Assembly (NCBI GenBank): GCA_035295125.1
Contig: DATGJP010000115.1
Coordinates: 129,439 to 193,438 of the forward strand
Direction: 5' to 3'
DNA: 64,000 nucleotides
Source: JAICMB01 sp035295125
GTDB taxonomy: Bacteria; Acidobacteriota; Terriglobia; Bryobacterales; Bryobacteraceae
In this document: positions 35,488-44,750 of the stretch, piece after piece
Layout of the letters: each line of letters opens with the position of its first letter
How positions within the stretch are numbered: the stretch's first letter is position 1
Notes under the pieces: generated by a model
What the model saw: only the letters and a program-made list of their open reading frames with translations
Told to the model about the DNA's origin: nothing
Databases searched by the model: none
Made by a program: the position numbers and the translations under genes

Positions 35488-38400
35488 ATGGCGCGAACCA
35501 TTCCGGCGCTGTATGCCGCCGTGTGCTTGTTCACGCTGATTTCGTGTAAGCCATCAAAGAACGACCTCGCATCCGGCCTCACCTCGATACAAAAAGAGTT
35601 AAGTAACCCTGGCGTGGTCAAAGATGGATCCGCACCCTCAGTCGAGGCCAAACTGAAAGCTCTATGTAAAGCAGGCACCGCCTTCCCCAAATGCCGGCAA
35701 TGGGCACTCGGAATTGCCGAGAAACTCCGCGACGACGATGACAGCCTGCACCTGATATCTGCGCGCATCATCCTGGGAACGATTCGGCAGCTACAAACCG
35801 ACGCCGGTACTCCCGCGACCGTCGACTCCGCGACCCTGGATCTCAACTTTGCACAACTCGAGAACAAACTTGGAAATAGGAACGCCGCACTCGTAGTTTT
35901 TAGAACTTCCTTTCAAACCTTCGTTAAGCTTCTCGGACCCAACCACCCCAAGACTTTCTATCCCCTGTTCGCCATGGCAGAAGCCTACGTAAGCAATTCC
36001 AACCTCAAACAGGCGGAGCCCCTTCTAAACCAGGCCCTCGCCTTGTCGCGCATCTCCGGCGTCGACACCTTCGAAACGTCCGACGTCCTGAACGACCTTG
36101 GAGAGCTTTACGAATTAGCCGGCGACTATACCAAGGCGGAGCGTGCGTTGCAGGAATCTCTTAAGATCCGCCGTGCTCTCCCCAATAAAGATCCGCAGGC
36201 GATCTCCGAGAGCCTGAATAACCTCGGCGAGTTATATGAGCCGCTCGGCGATTATTCCAAAGCGAAGTTGACGTTTGCTGAAGCCCTCGAAGTCCTCCCC
36301 CAGGCCAGCCGCGAAACACTCACCGCCGCGGCGATCCACAACAATCTCGGCGAAGCCGCCCAGACACTGGGAGACTTCTCCACCGCGGAGCGAGAATACG
36401 CCAAAACACTCGATCTCATGCAGAGATTGCGCGGGCCGCGGAACTCCGATACCGCCATTGCCTTGGGAAACCTGGCCAGCCTCTATTCGCAGGAAGGCGC
36501 CTATGACAAGGCCTTGGAGTTGCGCCTTCAGGCTCTCGATATCGAGCACCAAAATGAGCCCGACAGCCTGAACGCTGCGGGAGAGTACAACAACCTGGGA
36601 GTCCTGTACTATCTGCGGGGCGAGTACAAGAAAGCAGAAGAGAATTATCGCAAGGCGCTGGCGATTCGCCAAAGGATTGAGCGGCCCGACCACCTTGACA
36701 TCGCCGCCAACCTCGATAACCTCGCAGTCGATCTCGTCGCGGAGGGCCGGCTCGATCAGGCGGAGCCCATGTGCTTGCAGGCTCTCCACATCCGCGAGAA
36801 GACCGGCCGTCCAATGGATCTGGCGTTATCCCTGCATCACCTGGGCAACATACTCGTGAAGGAAGGCCGCTACGACAAGGGCCTTCGTGACCTGCTTCGC
36901 GCCTTGAAAATCCATGAAACGTCCTTCCTGCCTGGGCACCCGGAAACCATCGCAACCCGCCGCGATTACGCCCGGGACCTCTGGTTGTTGGGCAGGCATC
37001 GCGACGCGCGCGATCAGATGATTACCGCAAATCGGGAAGTGTCCGTCTTGTGGTCCCGTACGCTCACGGCGGTCGGTGATGCCCGAAGGCGGTCGTTCAC
37101 ACACGAGTTCGACGATCTGACGAACACGTCTTTATCCATGGCCGTTGCACTCGCTGCAGAAGACCGGCAAGGCGCGGCTTCTCTGGCGGCCTTGGCCATC
37201 GCAACCCGCAAGGGTGCGAGATCCTCGGCAAGCAAAGAGATCTTCACGCGCGTCCGCGCTGGCGGCGATCCGGAGGCTCTCGGCTTGCTCCGAAAACTCT
37301 CTGTCCTGCTCGAGCAGGAGAGCAGCCTCAGGCAAAAGGGCTCCGAAGGCTCCCCCGAAAAGCTCGCCGCCCTCAGTCAGCAGGAGAACGAAACAGAGAA
37401 GCTCCTCATCGAAAAAAGCGGCGCCTACCGCAACTGGCGCATGGCTCTTGAACCCTCGAGGGTGACCGCCGGCGTTCCGCAGGGAGCGGCGTTCGTCGAC
37501 ATCCTCCGTTATCGGCGTACCGACTGGACCAACTGGACCAACCAGGAACCCCACTATGCGGCCATGGTCTATATGAGCGGAGGTCCGCCCGCCCTCGTCC
37601 CTCTTGGACCCGCCGATGCGATAGACTCTGCCATCGCTCTCGTACGTTCCAATTTCGAAAATATCTGGCGGCTCTGCACCCGCGAGAACCCCTGCCCCGC
37701 CGGAGTCGACAAGACCCTTAAGACCGGACCCGATTTTCAGGCAAACCTCGAGCGAACCAAAGAGAACTATGCCTCGCTCTACGCGCTGACCATGCTGAAG
37801 CTCGAGCCCGCAATCCACGGCGCAAAGCGCCTCATGATTTCCCCGGACGCCGCTTTGGCGGAAATTCCCTGGGAAGCAATGCGGGATCGCACCGAACATT
37901 ACCTGGTCGAGCAAGGCTATCGCATCACTTATCTGGATTCGGCACGCACTCTGGCATACTTCCCGCCTCCAGCCCAACCCAGGACTCCCGCCGTCGTCCT
38001 CGCCGGCATGGATTACGACGGCAAGCCCGCCGTCCCTGTGAACACTGCCGCAAGCGCGAAGCCCCCCGACCCTGTCGAGGAGATGCCCGCCGGAGGCGCC
38101 ACCGGCAAGTGGAAGCCCCTGCAGGGGAGCACCGAAGTTCTGGAAGCAATCCGCGAGTTGAATCAGGCCGGCAAAATCGGACGAATCGAAAAACTCCCAC
38201 TCGGCTCCGAGGACGAAGTCGTCGCGCTCCAGCGCCCCGCCGCCTTAATTGCTTACACCCATGGATTTTTCAGCCTCGGCGCTTCCGAAAACGACGAAGG
38301 CATTCGTTCCGGAATCGTTCTTTACGGCGCCAACCATGCCTCCGAAACAGACCTCAAAGGACACGACGGTCTGCTCATGGCCAATGAAGCAATGCTGTTA

Positions 38401-38772
38401 GACCTCGAAGGCACCCGCTTAGTGGCGCTCTTCGGATGCGATACCGGACGCGGCGTCGAAGCCGGTGAGGGAGTCCAGGGCTTCCGCCACGCCCTATCGG
38501 TCGCCGGCGCGCGCGCAACGCTGCTCACGCTTTGGGAAGTAGGTGATTTGAGCACCGCCCGCGTCCTCCGGGAATTCCTCGCTCGCACCGCTCCCCCTTC
38601 CGGTACGACGATGGAGGAAGCGCTCGCCGCCACACAGCTCGCCTTCATTCGCGGCGACATCCAGGAGCCGAATGCCACGGCAAATTCGAACCGCTGGCGT
38701 CATCCTTACTTCTGGGCCGCCGCGACTCTCTCGGGCCAGGATGCTACTCTCACTTTGGCGTCACAGCAATAA
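35488..38772 (+). CDS. TPR-CHAT cysteine protease B, predicted lipoprotein
   Basis: 1094 aa. The N-terminus AAVCLFTLISCKPSKN carries a good lipobox (LISC), so the mature protein should be anchored in a membrane facing the periplasm or surface. About ten TPRs of the kinesin-light-chain type follow (NDLGELYELAGDYTKAE, NNLGELYEPLGDYSKAK, NNLGVLYYLRGEYKKAE, HHLGNILVKEGRYDKG). The last 380 residues are a CHAT domain: KRLMISPDAALAEIPWEAM, catalytic His in LIAYTHGFFSLG (His 925), catalytic Cys in VALFGCDTGRG (Cys 984), and the terminal HPYFWAAATLSG. It shares architecture with CHAT A but little obvious sequence outside the motifs, arguing against recent duplication. Confidence 0.9.
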   Translation: MARTIPALYAAVCLFTLISCKPSKNDLASGLTSIQKELSNPGVVKDGSAPSVEAKLKALCKAGTAFPKCRQWALGIAEKLRDDDDSLHLISARIILGTIRQLQTDAGTPATVDSATLDLNFAQLENKLGNRNAALVVFRTSFQTFVKLLGPNHPKTFYPLFAMAEAYVSNSNLKQAEPLLNQALALSRISGVDTFETSDVLNDLGELYELAGDYTKAERALQESLKIRRALPNKDPQAISESLNNLGELYEPLGDYSKAKLTFAEALEVLPQASRETLTAAAIHNNLGEAAQTLGDFSTAEREYAKTLDLMQRLRGPRNSDTAIALGNLASLYSQEGAYDKALELRLQALDIEHQNEPDSLNAAGEYNNLGVLYYLRGEYKKAEENYRKALAIRQRIERPDHLDIAANLDNLAVDLVAEGRLDQAEPMCLQALHIREKTGRPMDLALSLHHLGNILVKEGRYDKGLRDLLRALKIHETSFLPGHPETIATRRDYARDLWLLGRHRDARDQMITANREVSVLWSRTLTAVGDARRRSFTHEFDDLTNTSLSMAVALAAEDRQGAASLAALAIATRKGARSSASKEIFTRVRAGGDPEALGLLRKLSVLLEQESSLRQKGSEGSPEKLAALSQQENETEKLLIEKSGAYRNWRMALEPSRVTAGVPQGAAFVDILRYRRTDWTNWTNQEPHYAAMVYMSGGPPALVPLGPADAIDSAIALVRSNFENIWRLCTRENPCPAGVDKTLKTGPDFQANLERTKENYASLYALTMLKLEPAIHGAKRLMISPDAALAEIPWEAMRDRTEHYLVEQGYRITYLDSARTLAYFPPPAQPRTPAVVLAGMDYDGKPAVPVNTAASAKPPDPVEEMPAGGATGKWKPLQGSTEVLEAIRELNQAGKIGRIEKLPLGSEDEVVALQRPAALIAYTHGFFSLGASENDEGIRSGIVLYGANHASETDLKGHDGLLMANEAMLLDLEGTRLVALFGCDTGRGVEAGEGVQGFRHALSVAGARATLLTLWEVGDLSTARVLREFLARTAPPSGTTMEEALAATQLAFIRGDIQEPNATANSNRWRHPYFWAAATLSGQDATLTLASQQ

Positions 38773-38958
38773 GTCCCGTGTAGTTATCCTCGCACGCGCG
38801 ACACATACCTAAAAATGTCCAGCGAACAGATCCATGGCGTCATCGCGAGAACCTGGACCGCTCCGGTCGGGCTCCCTTAGGCGAGCCGCGACATCGCGTC
38901 AACCTCGATAATCCGGAATCCGAATAACTGAAACTACTGCCCGAAGTGTGGTGTTTCT

Positions 38959-39490
38959 TGAGCCGACGTTCTCGTCCTGACGAACGCCGGCCGGATTCTA
39001 TACGCGAACCCTGCCGCCGTCAAAATCATCGAGGTAAACGATTGTTTGCGAATCGTAGAGGAAGAGCCAGGGCCGCTTCGCCCTACTATGCTCGGCTCCT
39101 TCGCTTTGTCATCCGGAATGCGGCGCAGGGGTACCCTCTCAAGCCAAACCGCGCTCGGCATTCCTGGCGATGGTCCGTCCTGCGTTTTCGTCTCGATCGT
39201 ATCAGCCAACCCGGTGATCGCTGTTTTGACACGCTCCAACCAGAAAAGAACCCGCGATCAGGTCGTCCTCCGTGGATTGTTCGGCTTCACGCGTGTCGAA
39301 GCGAAACTCGACAGCCTGTTAGCCACGGGTCAGTCTGTCTTGGAAGCCTCCGCCATTCTCGACATTACGATTTGAACCCGCAACCACCTCAAGCGTGTCT
39401 TTGCAAAAAACCCAGACCGCCCGCCAGGGCGAATTGATCTCACTGCTTCTGCAAGAAATCGCGCTGACTTTAATTCTCATATTTTTGTAA
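38959..39490 (+). pseudogene. Broken LuxR-type HTH transcriptional regulator
   Basis: Frame 1 reads NAGRILYANPAAVKIIE (PAS-like core), CVFVSIVSANP, then LFGFTRVEAKLDSLLATGQS and LEASAILDITI, the first half of a LuxR helix-turn-helix. A TGA at 39373-39375 interrupts it. After it come NHLKRVFAK in the same frame and, past a six-A run near 39402, QTARQGELISLLLQE in the next frame, completing the usual C-terminus. So one nonsense change and one frameshift have killed the gene, and a TGA at 38959 also closes the 5' side. An ATG at 38815 (MSSEQIHGVIARTW) may be its original start. It lies between the protease and EPS loci and may once have controlled either. Confidence 0.75.
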
Positions 39491-39523
39491 TACCCAATTG
39501 CTGATTTTGTAGTCTAAAAGCCG

Positions 39524-39552
39524 TTGACAACCCGGCAGAGTTGATGCAAGAT
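39524..39552 (+). promoter_or_regulatory. Candidate sigma-70 promoter of the exopolysaccharide locus
   Basis: A perfect TTGACA (39524-39529), a 17-bp spacer and CAAGAT (39547-39552) lie about 165 bp before the first EPS gene. The long leader holds a paired-palindrome repeat. The -10 matches the consensus at three of six positions. Confidence 0.45.
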
Positions 39553-39630
39553 TGAGTTTCCGTTTCCTGCAATCGCCTGAAGCGAAAAAAAGAGCGCATG
39601 TGACGCTTTTGGCGAAGCTTACCCGTAAGA

Positions 39631-39665
39631 CAGGTTTTCAACCTGCGGCGGCTTTCTAACCCGCC
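39631..39665. repeat. Paired-palindrome repeat, copy A (degenerate)
   Basis: CAGGTT-TTC-AACCTG followed by GGCGG...CCGCC. Same two-hairpin layout as the copies at 40946-41028 and 62591-62626, but the second stem has a mismatch. It sits in the leader of the EPS operon. Confidence 0.6.
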
Positions 39666-39718
39666 CTCCCAACAACATCAACTCATCCTCCGCCATCCCA
39701 GAGAGGAGGGCACCACCC

Positions 39719-39994
39719 ATGCCGCGTCTGTTCCGCCGCACCAAGGTAATCAGCATACGTCTCTCAGCCGAAGAGTACGACCAGCTCCAGAGCCTCTGCA
39801 CAATCAAAGGAGCAGATAGCATCTCGGAATTGGCACGGGCAGGCCTCAAACTTCTGATGCTGAATGAAAAAAGCAACGGCCACGGCGCCATCGCCGGCCG
39901 CGTCGAAGCCATCGATTCCCGCGTCGCCGAGCTCGCCCGCGAAGTCGAACGCCTCAACGATCTGATGGCCACCGGGCAACAGGAGTCACGCTAA
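39719..39994 (+). CDS. Ribbon-helix-helix-like small protein
   Basis: 91 aa with a strong SD (GAGGAGG, 8 nt spacing). Residues 9-48 fit a ribbon-helix-helix DNA-binding fold: a beta strand KVISIRLS, then EEYDQLQSLCTIKG and SISELARAGLKLL. The C-terminus is a predicted coiled coil (AIDSRVAELAREVERLNDL). It is the first gene of the EPS locus, 3 nt before the export gene, so it may be a regulator of the operon, possibly binding its own leader. The coiled coil instead of a second domain is common in small plasmid- and EPS-linked RHH proteins. Target not known. Confidence 0.78.
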   Translation: MPRLFRRTKVISIRLSAEEYDQLQSLCTIKGADSISELARAGLKLLMLNEKSNGHGAIAGRVEAIDSRVAELAREVERLNDLMATGQQESR

Positions 39995-39997
39995 CTC

Positions 39998-40945
39998 ATG
40001 AAGTCCTCTCTTCTCGTCCTCCTCCTGACGGCCGCGGCCCACGCCCAGACCGCGCCGCGTGTCCTCCAGTCGCCCACGCTGCCATCCGACAATCTTCCCA
40101 TTCAGCGAGTCGGCCCCGACGACCTCATCGGCATCTCCACCTACGACGCGCCCGAGCTCACGCGCACCGTCCGCGTCGGCATCGACGGCGCCATCCGCCT
40201 GCCCATGGTGAAGGAGCGCATCCATGTCGCCGGTCTCTTTCCATCCGAAGTGGAAGCCGCCATCGCCGAAGAGCTCGTGAAGGAAGAGATCATGGTCGAC
40301 CCCATCATCACGGTCTCCGTTGTCGAATCCCGCAGCCGTCCCATCACGGTCTCCGGAGCCGTCAAGAACCCGACCACCTTCCAGGCCTCCGGCCAGGTCA
40401 CGCTGCTCGACGCGCTCGCCCGCGCCAACGGACTCGCCGAAGACGCTGGCCCCGAAATCCTCGTCTCCAAAAACCAACCCGGTCCCGACGGCAAACCCAT
40501 CAGCCTGACCCAGCGCATCATCGTTAAAGCCTTAATCAATGGAGCCGACCCCGACCTCAACCTGCGCCTCACCGGAGGCGAACAAGTACGAATCCCCGAA
40601 GCAGGCCGGGTCTACGTCGTAGGCAACGTGAAAAAACCCGGAGCCTTCCCCCTTCGCGACGCCGGCGAGACCAGCGTCCTCCGCGCCCTCTCCCTGTCCG
40701 AAGGCTTGCTCCCCTACACCGGCGAAATGGCTTACATCTATCGCCCGGAAGGCGGAGCTGGCGGCAAAAACGAAATCCCGATCGATCTGAAAAAAATCAT
40801 GGACCGCAAATCCCCCGACGTGCCCCTCCTGGCCAACGACATCTTGTATGTCACCGACCGTTCCGGCCGCCGCAGCCTGGCCCGAGTCATGGAAATAGTC
40901 GGAGGAGGCATCGGAGGAGCCCTGATCTACACCACCACCCGGTAA
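39998..40945 (+). CDS. Polysaccharide biosynthesis/export protein (Wza-like, SLBB)
   Basis: 315 aa. Signal peptide MKSSLLVLLLTAAAHAQ. The poly-export domain follows (VGPDDLIGISTYDAPELTRT, VRVGIDGAIRLPMVKERI, GLFPSEVEAAIAEEL), then two SLBB domains (ITVSGAVKNPTTFQASGQVT, VYVVGNVKKPGAFPL) typical of outer-membrane polysaccharide export proteins. There is no Cys after the signal, so it is not a lipoprotein as Wza is. A C-terminal hydrophobic segment (VMEIVGGGIGGALIY) may contact the membrane. It would form the export channel with the Wzc-like kinase encoded next, as in Wzx/Wzy-type EPS systems. Confidence 0.92.
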   Translation: MKSSLLVLLLTAAAHAQTAPRVLQSPTLPSDNLPIQRVGPDDLIGISTYDAPELTRTVRVGIDGAIRLPMVKERIHVAGLFPSEVEAAIAEELVKEEIMVDPIITVSVVESRSRPITVSGAVKNPTTFQASGQVTLLDALARANGLAEDAGPEILVSKNQPGPDGKPISLTQRIIVKALINGADPDLNLRLTGGEQVRIPEAGRVYVVGNVKKPGAFPLRDAGETSVLRALSLSEGLLPYTGEMAYIYRPEGGAGGKNEIPIDLKKIMDRKSPDVPLLANDILYVTDRSGRRSLARVMEIVGGGIGGALIYTTTR

Positions 40946-41028
40946 GGAAGGTTTGCAACCTGCGGCGGATTTTCAATCCGCCTGATGGAAAGCAGGCTGG
41001 CAGCCTGCGCGCCGATTGCCAATCGGCC
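40946..41028. repeat. Paired-palindrome repeat cluster, copy B (four hairpins)
   Basis: Just after the export gene stop: AGGTT-TGC-AACCT, GGCGGATT-TTC-AATCCGCC (40964-40982), GCAGGCT-GGC-AGCCTGC (40992-41008) and GCCGATT-GCC-AATCGGC (41011-41027). Each stem has a 3-nt loop. This is a REP/BIME-like cluster in the 128-bp gap before the kinase gene; it may stabilise or attenuate the polycistronic mRNA. Confidence 0.75.
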
Positions 41029-41073
41029 TCCGTACTTTTCCTCCGCGCACACGAACCAGTCATTCCGAACGAG

Positions 41074-43332
41074 ATGATCCCCGACTCAAAAAACGCCCTC
41101 ATCCCCCTCCAGCAAGGCCCCCCGGCCTACTACATCCCGGCGCCCCCGCCCGCCCAGGACTTCGAGCCGGAAGCGCCCGCGGTCCCGCTGTCGCACTACC
41201 TCTGGATCCTCCGCCGCCACGCCTGGAAAATCGTAGTCTTCGTCGTAACATGCGTAGCCGCGACATTCATTGTTTCCTCCCGCCTGACGCCGGTCTACGA
41301 ATCTTCCTCGGTAATCGACGTCGACCGCCAGGCGCCCTCCGCCATCGTCGGCCAGGATTCCAGCCGTGTGGGAGCCCCTAATGACGCCGACCAGTTCCTG
41401 GCGACACAAGTCAAACTAATTCAATCCGACGCGGTCCTGAGACCGGTAGCCCAGAAATACAATCTCCTCCAGGCCGAACAGCAGTTCGCGGAAAAGAACC
41501 CGGGACTGGCGCAGCGCGCCGCCAACGCCCCCGTCCTGCTGAAGCGTCTGAAAGTAACGCGGCCGCCGAACACCTACCTGCTCTTCATCGCCTATCGCTC
41601 CACCGATCCCCAGATAGCCGCCGACGTCGCAAACGCCGTGGCCCAGTCGTACCTGGAGCACACCTACAACATACGCATACGCTCCTCCGTGAACCTCTCG
41701 CACTTCATGGAGCAGCAGCTCGAAGAGCTCAGGGCCAAGATGGAGAAATCCGGCCAGGCGCTGGCGCAGTTCGAGCGTGAGTTGAACTTAATCAATCCCG
41801 AAGAAAAGACCAACATCCTGTCCGCCCGGCTCCTCCAGCTCAATCAGGATTACACCGCCGCGCAATCCGACCGTGTGAAGAAGGAGGCCGCCTATAACTC
41901 CATGAAGACCGGTTCGCTCGAGGCCGCGCAGGTGTCAGGACAAGGCGAAGCGCTCATTTTGCTGACTCAGAAACTGAACGAGGCGCGCCAAAGGTTCGCG
42001 GAAGTCAAGACGACTTATGGAACGAACCACCCTGAGTTTCGCAAAGCCGCCTCGCAGCTCACTGAGTTATTGAAGCAATTCGAGGACACGCGCAAAAACA
42101 TAGCCGACCGCATCGAGGTGGATTACAAGCAGTCCGTGAACCGGGAACAGATGCTACACTCCGCAGTCGGCGAAACAAAGGCCGAGTACGACCGTCTCAA
42201 CTCCCGGTCGTTTGAGTACCAGCAATTGAAGCGTGAGGCGGAGGCAGACAAAAAGCTCTACGACGAGTTGGTAACCAAGATCAAGGAAGCGGGTATTAAC
42301 GCCGGTTTCCAGAACAACAACATAAGGATTGCCGACTCCGCTCGCCCCGCCCTGAAGCCGGTATTTCCGAATCTGAGCCTTAACCTGCTGCTCGCGTTCC
42401 TGTTCTCCGGGATACTGGCGATAGGTGCGGCGGTGTTGAGCGACACGCTCGATACCACGGTCCGCGATCCCGAGCAGGCCAGCCGTTATCTGGGCACCGA
42501 TGTGATCGGCATCTTGCCGGCCGTGAAAAATGCAACGCAGTTAAACGCCTTGGCGGCGCCGAAAGCCGGCGAAACGGCGCTGGCGAAGATTGAGCCCACG
42601 GTGAACGCCAACGGCAACGGCTATCATCGCAAAGGATACTACCGGACCATTTCGGGTTTCGAGGAAGCCATCCGCACACTGCGTAACACCATTCTCTTGG
42701 GCGACTTCGATTCGCGAATCTGCTCCATTCTGGTCACCAGCGCCGGACCCGGCGAAGGAAAAACGACTGCCTGCGCTCACTTGGCCATTGCTCATGCCGA
42801 GCAGGGTAAAAAGACGCTCCTGGTCGACGCCGACTTACGTCGCCCAAGCGTGCACCGGAAGTTCGGGATGAACCCAGTCAACGGATTGACCAATGTGCTC
42901 ATGGGCGAGATAGGATGGCGTGAGACCGTGATTCCGGCAGAAGGGCGACCGAATCTCCACATTATTCCCGCTGGTCCGCCGTCGCATCGTGCATCGGATT
43001 TGGTTGGCCCTCGGATGGCGGAATTGCTGGATGAATTCGGGAAAGAGTATGACCTTGTCCTGCTTGACGCGCCACCACTTCTTGGTTTCGCCGAGCCTCT
43101 CCAGATGGCCACAGTCGCCGATGGTGTTCTCGTTATAAGTCGAGCGGGTGAAACGAAGCGCAAAGCCGTGAGTAGCGTACTTTCCGCACTGAATCGGTTG
43201 CGCGCGAACGTAGTTGGTGTCGTTTTAAACCAGGTAAAGCGAGATACTTCCGACGGGTATTCCTACTATGGGTACTATCGGCACAACTACTACACCGGTG
43301 ATCGCAATCAGTCTTCAAGTACGACCGACTAG
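41074..43332 (+). CDS. Polysaccharide co-polymerase/tyrosine autokinase (Wzc/GumC-CpsD-like)
   Basis: 752 aa. N-terminal Wzz-like chain-length domain between two membrane helices (IVVFVVTCVAATFIVSS near residue 55 and LLLAFLFSGILAIGAAVL near 445), with a long periplasmic coiled coil (AKMEKSGQALAQFEREL) between. The cytoplasmic BY-kinase has Walker A TSAGPGEGKTTACAH, Walker A' LLVDADLRRPSV and Walker B LVLLDAPPLLGF. The C-terminus is a tyrosine cluster (DGYSYYGYYRHNYYTG), the expected autophosphorylation tail. It would set EPS chain length and gate export with the SLBB protein upstream. Confidence 0.93.
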   Translation: MIPDSKNALIPLQQGPPAYYIPAPPPAQDFEPEAPAVPLSHYLWILRRHAWKIVVFVVTCVAATFIVSSRLTPVYESSSVIDVDRQAPSAIVGQDSSRVGAPNDADQFLATQVKLIQSDAVLRPVAQKYNLLQAEQQFAEKNPGLAQRAANAPVLLKRLKVTRPPNTYLLFIAYRSTDPQIAADVANAVAQSYLEHTYNIRIRSSVNLSHFMEQQLEELRAKMEKSGQALAQFERELNLINPEEKTNILSARLLQLNQDYTAAQSDRVKKEAAYNSMKTGSLEAAQVSGQGEALILLTQKLNEARQRFAEVKTTYGTNHPEFRKAASQLTELLKQFEDTRKNIADRIEVDYKQSVNREQMLHSAVGETKAEYDRLNSRSFEYQQLKREAEADKKLYDELVTKIKEAGINAGFQNNNIRIADSARPALKPVFPNLSLNLLLAFLFSGILAIGAAVLSDTLDTTVRDPEQASRYLGTDVIGILPAVKNATQLNALAAPKAGETALAKIEPTVNANGNGYHRKGYYRTISGFEEAIRTLRNTILLGDFDSRICSILVTSAGPGEGKTTACAHLAIAHAEQGKKTLLVDADLRRPSVHRKFGMNPVNGLTNVLMGEIGWRETVIPAEGRPNLHIIPAGPPSHRASDLVGPRMAELLDEFGKEYDLVLLDAPPLLGFAEPLQMATVADGVLVISRAGETKRKAVSSVLSALNRLRANVVGVVLNQVKRDTSDGYSYYGYYRHNYYTGDRNQSSSTTD

Positions 43333-43710
43333 GATCCCCGGATGGAAGTCGGTTTTGGGCAGACCCGGGTCATCTCCAGAAATTCCTGTACCGAATGGGA
43401 CAGAAAGCGTACCAGCTGCAGCGACGATATCTGATGCCGGTCCAATTTGTACTTGATCGTAGCAAGTTCGCCAAGCACCAGGCGGCATCGGTGGTCGATA
43501 ACTCAAAGTCAAAGTGCGATTGCCATTATTAGCCTCGGCGGCAAACGCGGCTTTTCTCGGGAAGCATTCTGGCCTGACGGTTACGCTGTCGACCCTCAGC
43601 TTCGAACCGGAGCAGATCCGTCAATACTTCCGCGCAGGAAAGCAATACCCAACAATTCGAACCGTTACATTAGACTCGCATTTGCGAGACGCTCGAAATT
43701 GAATCGGCCC
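43315..43710 (-). pseudogene. Possible remnant of a secreted-protein gene
   Basis: On the minus strand one frame reads, 5' to 3', NVTVRIVGYCFPARKY, a stop, then VDSVTVRPECFPRKAAFAAE, NNGNRTLTLSYRPPMPPGAW and GTLSVPFGTGISGDDPGLP to a stop at 43315. The Thr/Val/Gly/Pro-rich composition resembles extracellular beta-rich proteins, but there is an in-frame stop, no start and no SD. It overlaps the end of the kinase gene by 18 nt. The 434-bp gap holds nothing else that I can recognise. I cannot name the family. Confidence 0.3.
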
Positions 43711-43766
43711 TCCTTAAGGCGGGCGCCAATTCATCAAGCGACGTCGTCTGCGGGCCCGCATTACTC

Positions 43767-44750
43767 ATGCGACATTCATTACTGACAGGCGGTGCAGGTT
43801 TTATTGGCAGTCATCTCGTTGATAGGCTGCTTGCGGACAACTGGCGAGTTACGACCATTGACAACTTCGACCCATTTTATTGCCGTAGATTGAAAGAGCG
43901 GAACATCCACCTTCATCGTCATCATCCGTGCTTCCGGTTGGTGGAGGCGGACATACGGGACCGTGAAGCGCTGCGAAGGGAGCTTGCCGGCGACAGTTTC
44001 GATGTCCTGATCCATCTTGCAGCTCGCGCCGGCGTCCGGCCCTCGATTCTTGATCCCATGGCCTACCAGGACGTTAACGTGGGGGGGACCCAGAACCTTC
44101 TTGAGTTCGCCAAACGGTGCGGTATTCCGAAAATCATTTTTGCGTCATCATCAAGCGTGTACGGCGTCAACCCAAATACTCCCTGGCGGGAAGACGATCC
44201 GGTACTACTGCCCATCAGCCCATATGCCGCTACGAAGATCGCTGGCGAACTCATGGGCCATGTTTACAGTAAGTTGTTTGGTATTCAGTTTCTCGCTCTA
44301 CGATTTTTCACGGTGTATGGTCCGCGGCAGCGGCCGGATCTTGCGATCAACAAGATGTCACGTATGATCCTTAACGGTGAGCCGATTCCCATTTTTGGAG
44401 ATGGCAGCACGACGAGAGATTACACGTATATCGATGACATCGTCGCAGGAGTCTGTACCGCGCTCGAATACGAAGGCAGTCTCTACGAAGTTATAAACCT
44501 GGGGAACAATCAAACAATAAGCCTGTTGGAGATGGTGAGGGTTATCGAGAACGCTCTCGGGCGTAAAGCGCGCCTCGAGTTCCAGCCACAACAACCGGGC
44601 GACGTTCCGCGAACGGCTGCGAATATTGAAAAAGCGCGCATGCTGTTGGGATACGAGCCATCCACGCGGTTTTCTGCCGGGATCACCCAGTTCGCCAAGT
44701 GGCTTCAGAAGCATCAGAATAACTTCCCCTGCGATTGCAAGCCAGCATGA
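43767..44750 (+). CDS. NAD-dependent nucleotide-sugar 4-epimerase (UDP-glucuronate epimerase-like)
   Basis: 327 aa short-chain dehydrogenase of the extended type. Rossmann motif TGGAGFIGSHLVDRLL, then IHLAARAGVRPSI, FASSSSVYG with the catalytic Ser, and YAATKIAGE giving the YxxxK pair. The AARAGVRPS and RFFTVYGPRQRPDLA stretches are characteristic of UDP-glucuronate 4-epimerases, which make UDP-galacturonate; UDP-glucose epimerase activity is less likely. It would supply an acidic sugar to the EPS. The stop overlaps the next start (ATGA), so the flippase is translated with it. Confidence 0.88.
   Translation: MRHSLLTGGAGFIGSHLVDRLLADNWRVTTIDNFDPFYCRRLKERNIHLHRHHPCFRLVEADIRDREALRRELAGDSFDVLIHLAARAGVRPSILDPMAYQDVNVGGTQNLLEFAKRCGIPKIIFASSSSVYGVNPNTPWREDDPVLLPISPYAATKIAGELMGHVYSKLFGIQFLALRFFTVYGPRQRPDLAINKMSRMILNGEPIPIFGDGSTTRDYTYIDDIVAGVCTALEYEGSLYEVINLGNNQTISLLEMVRVIENALGRKARLEFQPQQPGDVPRTAANIEKARMLLGYEPSTRFSAGITQFAKWLQKHQNNFPCDCKPA

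Noticed and set aside
29490..38772. Type III-E CRISPR (gRAMP with TPR-CHAT) system
   Set aside because: Neither CRISPR repeats nor a gRAMP/Cas7-like gene is present, and both CHAT proteins have export signals, unlike the cytoplasmic partner.
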